Of a DNA stretch of 8,992 nucleotides, positions 5,752 to 8,992 are shown piece by piece. Numbering within the stretch: the stretch's first letter is position 1; every line of letters starts with the position of its first letter. Below the pieces are notes generated by a model. The model saw only the letters and a list, made by a program, of their open reading frames with translations, made no database searches and was not told where the DNA came from. The DNA is from Planctomycetota bacterium (GTDB lineage Bacteria > Planctomycetota > UBA8108 > UBA1146), in contig NZJA01000092.1 in assembly GCA_002691835.1 (NCBI GenBank), forward strand, positions 1 through 8,992, written 5' to 3'. The position numbers and the translations under genes were made by a program.

Positions 5752-6590
5752 GTTTCGCTTATCTATTGTTACTGGTATGGGGGACTGGGATTCCGACACT
5801 GGAGGATTCCCTGTCCCCCGTATCATTAACGACTGTCGATGTGGTGTCTCATGGTTGGGGAGATGTGAGTCCCAAGGAAGTAGAGAAGATTCTTCTCTCT
5901 GTGGTGAGCTGCATGGAGAAAAGCACTGGGGTTTGTGTGGGTGAAAATCTTCGAGTGGAACCATCTGGTGGGCCTGTTGTGTTGTTTAAACGAGACCCTG
6001 ATGGAAGTTATCGAATCCGCCTTAATGTGTCAGGTCGCTATTGGAGTCAGCTGATCTATCAGTTCTCACATGAGTTTGGGCATGTGATTGCTCGATACAA
6101 GCCTGATCCCGGTCCACAAGCCTGGCTTGAAGAAGCCATATGCGAAGCAATGAGTTTCCAGGTATTGAAGAAGCTGTCAGTCGCATGGAGAAATCGTCCT
6201 CCATTTGAGAGTTTGCGAAATTACGCCCCACATCTGTCGGATTATTCAATTCTGATGTCTTCGCGTTGTGTTTCAGTGGAGCCAAGAGATATGGCGAAGT
6301 GGTTTTCGAATCATAAAACGAGGCTTCAGGTTTCAAGGCATGATCGAGAGTTAATACGCAGTTTCAGTAGAGTTTTTTCAAAGTGGTTGGAAGAGCATCC
6401 GCGCCTTTGGGCTTTGGTTCCAAAGCTAGGGCGGGGTCAATCTACGAATGAAGAGTCGATTTGCGACCGGATAGATCGCTGGATCTCCCCGGAGAATCCC
6501 GAAGAAAAAGAGTTTGCTGATTTGCTGAAAAACACATTACTGGGTGTGCCGGTTCAAACTGAGAGTGGCTCTTCAAAAAACCAGCCATGA
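5748..6590 (+). CDS. Putative exported HExxH zinc metallopeptidase-like protein
   Basis: A 280-residue protein that I cannot place in a named family. H108-E-F-G-H112 is a zincin active-site motif. W126-L-E-E129-A follows 14 to 17 residues later, matching the gluzincin pattern in which a Glu in a 'WLxE' helix is the third zinc ligand (E129, or less likely E128 or E133). The N-terminus is hydrophobic with few charges (residues 3-16), fitting a short signal peptide or anchor. C55, C63, C132 and C174 could form disulfides outside the cytoplasm. The GTG start overlaps the transporter stop (GTGA). The best Shine-Dalgarno-like sequence (GAGGAGG, 5722-5728) is about 20 bases away, which fits re-initiation after the transporter. 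It may trim peptides for the POT partner. The peptidase fold is well supported by the motif, but activity and substrate are inference. The 3' end overlaps the opposing methyltransferase gene by 37 bases. Confidence 0.75.
   Translation: MSFAYLLLLVWGTGIPTLEDSLSPVSLTTVDVVSHGWGDVSPKEVEKILLSVVSCMEKSTGVCVGENLRVEPSGGPVVLFKRDPDGSYRIRLNVSGRYWSQLIYQFSHEFGHVIARYKPDPGPQAWLEEAICEAMSFQVLKKLSVAWRNRPPFESLRNYAPHLSDYSILMSSRCVSVEPRDMAKWFSNHKTRLQVSRHDRELIRSFSRVFSKWLEEHPRLWALVPKLGRGQSTNEESICDRIDRWISPENPEEKEFADLLKNTLLGVPVQTESGSSKNQP
6554..6590. other. Tail-to-tail coding overlap
   Basis: The last 37 bases of the peptidase gene (plus) are also the last codons of the methyltransferase (minus), with stops at 6588-6590 and 6556-6554. 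Both C-termini here are short, polar and probably not structural. No strong two-way terminator lies between the genes, so transcripts from each side may run into the other. Confidence 0.8.
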
Positions 6591-7624
6591 GGAGTCATTT
6601 TTTCTTCGGTGAGTTCGACATCTCCGAGAACATAAAGATATTCAGTGTTCTTGATATGCGACACTTTGCCAACCTTTGCTCCAGATGGGTTATGGATGCC
6701 AATCTTGGCTCCCACATATCGAGGATGAGTCCGTGAGAGAACTTGAAGTTTTCCATGCTTGTCGAGCAAGTTCTCCATTTCTGGTCGAGGAAGGTATCCC
6801 TCATCGCTGAATGAGATGATTTTTACAGGTGCAGAGAGCTGCTCAATCAGCTGGGTCATCGCCTGGTGAATACCGGGTTTGGAATTGAAGTCACTTCGTT
6901 TTTCGCGGCAGTCGATTCGCTTGCAGGCGATCCCGTATACCTCTGGTTGATCCCACAAGACGAGCGTTTCCCAAACATGATAATTGCCGATGTATTTATG
7001 TTGGTTATAGGGCGGGTCGAGATAGGCCACATCTGCCTGAAGTTTCGAAGCCGCTTCCTGGGCTTCAAGGCAGTGTGCTTCAGCTTTTCCGATAGTGCTT
7101 CGGGAGAGTAGATCAGGAACTCTAAGGCGAAGCGGTTGAAGTGAACGTTTCGACCAGTTCTTGAGATATGCCATTTGGACACCGACAGTTGAGTCAACCC
7201 TGTCAGCTGCTTCCATCAGCTCTGCGAGAAGGACGCACTCCAGTTCTTCATCCACATTCAGGCGTTGAATCTCTTCCCGGATGGCTTCGATGCGGGCTCC
7301 GTTTTCGGGGGTGAAGTAGCGGCTCTTTCGGCAATATGTTTCTGTGAACCAGCCATCTTTTCCTGGGATTGAATTGAGGTGGTGGATTAATTTTTCGATT
7401 TCACCAGTACGGTCAGAATCGCAAACCACATGTGCCGTGGCGAGGACCCATGCATAGCGATTCCAGTCATTGAGAATGACCTGCCATCCGGAATTTTTCA
7501 TGGAATGGCCGACCCGTGAGGTTCCGCTGAAAAGATCGAGAAAACGACCTTTTTTTGGCAGCTCCTCGATGACTGCGCGGATCCCGGGAATTAACAGGCG
7601 TTTGGAGCCAAGGTACTTGATCAA
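6554..7624 (-). CDS. D12-class N6-adenine DNA methyltransferase
   Basis: A 356-residue protein transferring methyl from S-adenosylmethionine to adenine N6 in DNA. The Dam/D12 signature is clear: K3-Y-L-G-S-K-R near the N-terminus, motif I F28-L-D-L-F-S-G-T-S-R-V-G for AdoMet, and catalytic motif IV D203-P-P-Y206. Between these lies the variable target-recognition region (about 60-195). The segment after DPPY (NQHKY, NYHVWETL, YGIACKRIDCR, FNSK) reminds me of the halves of the FokI/StsI-type methylases rather than E. coli Dam, so the target need not be GATC. The start codon is TTG at 7624-7622: no ATG or GTG precedes it before the upstream in-frame stop, and GAAGG lies seven bases upstream. 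No restriction endonuclease is seen nearby. It points away from the secreted repeat protein across a 100-base gap and overlaps the peptidase gene tail to tail. Confidence 0.92.
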   Translation of the reverse strand: MIKYLGSKRLLIPGIRAVIEELPKKGRFLDLFSGTSRVGHSMKNSGWQVILNDWNRYAWVLATAHVVCDSDRTGEIEKLIHHLNSIPGKDGWFTETYCRKSRYFTPENGARIEAIREEIQRLNVDEELECVLLAELMEAADRVDSTVGVQMAYLKNWSKRSLQPLRLRVPDLLSRSTIGKAEAHCLEAQEAASKLQADVAYLDPPYNQHKYIGNYHVWETLVLWDQPEVYGIACKRIDCREKRSDFNSKPGIHQAMTQLIEQLSAPVKIISFSDEGYLPRPEMENLLDKHGKLQVLSRTHPRYVGAKIGIHNPSGAKVGKVSHIKNTEYLYVLGDVELTEEKMTPHGWFFEEPLSV

Positions 7625-7631
7625 ATTCCTG

Positions 7632-7636
7632 CCTTC
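7632..7636 (-). promoter_or_regulatory. Ribosome binding site supporting the TTG start of the methyltransferase
   Basis: GAAGG on the minus strand, seven bases before the TTG at 7624. The upstream in-frame codons contain no ATG or GTG before the stop at 7660-7658, and the conserved YLGSK motif begins at codon 4. This start is therefore favoured despite the rare codon. Confidence 0.6.
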
Positions 7637-7724
7637 GCCGAAATAATTGGAACCAATTTAGCCATATGCTCGCCGAGGATCAGGGTAAGATAAAGGATAT
7701 TGTTTACTGAATGAATATTGCGTT

Positions 7725-8992
7725 ATGGTTGTTCTTATCGTGGATTTGAATCCTGAGTTATTGAATGGCAAATTTGTGTTGTTATTTTTCCTTCCAAAAA
7801 GCGAGCGATTCCTCTTTTCCCGCTCAGCAGTCCTATTGTTTGTTTCCGTATGGGTTTTCTCCAGTTTTGGGTTGAACGGGGATTTGTGGGGACAATGCCC
7901 TCCTGGTTCGTGGATATTGACAGGGCAAGTCGTCGATGAAGCTGGAAACGGGATTGGTGGGCTCGACTTGGACCTCAATGATCCTGCTACTGGACTCCCT
8001 CTGATTCTGGCAGGGGATTTCTCGCTTCCCGATGGTTCATTCAGCTTCACGATTTGCCAGACCGTCACACCGGGAACCTATCTCCTCGATGTGAACCCAG
8101 ACCCCGACCAGTTGTTTTTTCCACTGGAGGGGACTTCTGTTGTCCTTAACGGTTCCAACTCTCTGGGGCTTCTGGTCTTGGAGTCGGCAGCCATCTTTCA
8201 AGGCCGTGTTGTGGGCGAAAATTTTGAAGTGCTTCCTTTTGTAGATCTTGATTTCACCGATTCTCTCACTGGGGTTGCTTCACAGTTTTCTGGCGATTTC
8301 ACAATTGCAGATGGCTCCTTTTCGACCAAAGTGTCTCCCGGATTCTGGGATGTTCAATTTACTGCCAGTCCTGCAAGTACCACTTTACAAATGGTTCCCC
8401 GTGAACTGCGAGACACCCTTGCCAGTGGTTTCATTGACCTCGGCGATATTCGTCTCCGACAAGGGCGCAATCTGACAGGGACGGTTCTGAACCCATCGGG
8501 AGCAGCGGTTGCGAACGTCGACTTGGATGCTCGAGATCTTCTGACGGGTGAGAAAATCGTCACTCCGGGAGACAATACGAATTCGCTGGGTGTTTTTCAG
8601 GTTTTGGTTCCTGAGGGCGACTTTGAGATCGAACTGGAGCCGCCTGCAGCCTCAACCTTGGTTCCTCAGTTGATCAATATTTCCGTTCCCGTCGGGGGAC
8701 TGGATATGGGGACGATTAATCTTGCTGAGGGAGTTGCCGTCAGCGGTACTGTAGTTGACGGTAATCAGGTGGTTGTTCCTGGAACAGACCTCGATTTCCT
8801 CATTTCTGCAACCGGGATTGAAATCCCGACGGCTCAGGATAATGCGAACAGTTCAGGTGTCTTTTCCGTACAGGTTGTTCCCGACACCTATGACATCGCT
8901 TTTAGGCCTACTTTTGCTACAGGACTTGCCCCGCTGGTGATTCCAGGGGTGAGCGTTGTTTCCAATACGAATTTGGGGATGGTGACTCTGCC
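7725..8992 (+). CDS. Secreted protein with tandem carboxypeptidase-regulatory-like repeats, N-terminal part only
   Basis: The frame is open from an ATG at 7725 to the right edge, 422 codons so far. A basic stretch (K25-R33) followed by a hydrophobic core (A35-F48) looks like a signal peptide, but it starts unusually late. The true start may be a later GTG (7776) or TTG, since no ribosome binding site precedes the ATG. From residue 66 the protein is four similar modules of about 90 residues, each with a 'G-x-V-V/L' opening strand, 'D-L-D' strand, 'G-x-F/S-F-x-V' turn, 'PGxY/F-D/L' strand and a closing 'LGxxxL' strand. This is the prealbumin-like beta-sandwich pattern of carboxypeptidase regulatory-like and SdrB-like domains, used in surface proteins as spacers, for adhesion or for carbohydrate contact. 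There are almost no cysteines after C58 (one in module 1). Any catalytic or anchoring part would lie beyond the window. The function is unknown. Confidence 0.8.
   Translation, partial: MVVLIVDLNPELLNGKFVLLFFLPKSERFLFSRSAVLLFVSVWVFSSFGLNGDLWGQCPPGSWILTGQVVDEAGNGIGGLDLDLNDPATGLPLILAGDFSLPDGSFSFTICQTVTPGTYLLDVNPDPDQLFFPLEGTSVVLNGSNSLGLLVLESAAIFQGRVVGENFEVLPFVDLDFTDSLTGVASQFSGDFTIADGSFSTKVSPGFWDVQFTASPASTTLQMVPRELRDTLASGFIDLGDIRLRQGRNLTGTVLNPSGAAVANVDLDARDLLTGEKIVTPGDNTNSLGVFQVLVPEGDFEIELEPPAASTLVPQLINISVPVGGLDMGTINLAEGVAVSGTVVDGNQVVVPGTDLDFLISATGIEIPTAQDNANSSGVFSVQVVPDTYDIAFRPTFATGLAPLVIPGVSVVSNTNLGMVTL
7920..8992 (+). repeat. Four tandem protein repeats of 89-91 codons
   Basis: Modules begin at 7920 (TGQVVDEAG), 8193 (IFQGRVVGE), 8466 (RNLTGTVLN) and 8733 (VAVSGTVVD), spaced 91, 91 and 89 codons. 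The fourth is still open at the window edge. Protein-level similarity is clear (G-V opening, DLD strand, G-F turn, PG-Y strand), but the DNA has diverged, with no long identical stretches. The duplication is therefore old and held by selection on the fold rather than by recent recombination. Confidence 0.7.

Noticed and set aside
6587..6603. Intrinsic terminator ATGA-GGAG-TCAT followed by six T
   Set aside because: The stem is only four base pairs and AT-rich. The T-run is suggestive, but the hairpin is too weak to call.
7711..7749. 12-codon upstream frame ending in TGA
   Set aside because: It is too short to support as a gene and its ribosome binding site is poorly placed. It is mentioned only because it overlaps the candidate start of the repeat protein.
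7658..8068. 136-codon minus-strand frame
   Set aside because: It is antisense to the secreted repeat protein, whose reading frame stays open to the window edge and shows a repeated fold pattern.

Overview
The window is ordinary bacterial chromosome of roughly balanced base composition, densely coded on both strands, with no RNA genes, CRISPR array, insertion sequence or phage module that I can see. The gene set (a sugar phosphate isomerase/epimerase of the TIM-barrel type, a cytoplasmic PAS hybrid kinase, a POT-family peptide transporter with a large insert, and a secreted protein made of repeated prealbumin-like modules), together with GTG and TTG starts, resembles Planctomycetota or a related group. 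That placement is inference from gene content, at moderate confidence, and no marker gene is present.

Layout. Positions 1-1031 (minus) hold most of a sugar phosphate isomerase/epimerase whose C-terminus runs off the left edge. A 415-base divergent intergenic region (1032-1446) carries several dyads and a set of short repeats spaced 11 bases apart, so it is probably a two-way control region. Next come two plus-strand gene pairs, each joined by a 4-base GTGA start/stop overlap. Pair one is an isochorismatase-like cysteine hydrolase (1447-2061) and a PAS-HisKA-HATPase-receiver hybrid kinase (2058-3635). A 112-base gap with two perfect dyads follows. Pair two is a POT transporter (3748-5751) and a probably exported HExxH metallopeptidase-like protein (5748-6590). 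The peptidase gene converges on, and overlaps by 37 bases, a minus-strand D12-class DNA adenine methyltransferase (6554-7624, TTG start). From 7725 to the right edge runs the start of a large secreted protein containing at least four tandem repeats of about 90 residues.

How the genes may work together. The most notable unit is pair two. The transporter has all 12 expected membrane segments, but the loop between segments 11 and 12 is expanded to about 215 residues. Part of that loop reads like the C-terminal globular domain of a type II secretion major pseudopilin (GspG). By POT topology the loop should face the periplasm, and the next, translationally coupled gene encodes a putative exported metallopeptidase. 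A simple hypothesis is a peptide-scavenging unit in which an extracytoplasmic domain on the transporter receives or organises peptides made by the partner peptidase. Pair one would link a small-molecule hydrolase to a signalling kinase of unknown stimulus. The methyltransferase has no restriction enzyme beside it in this window and may be an orphan.
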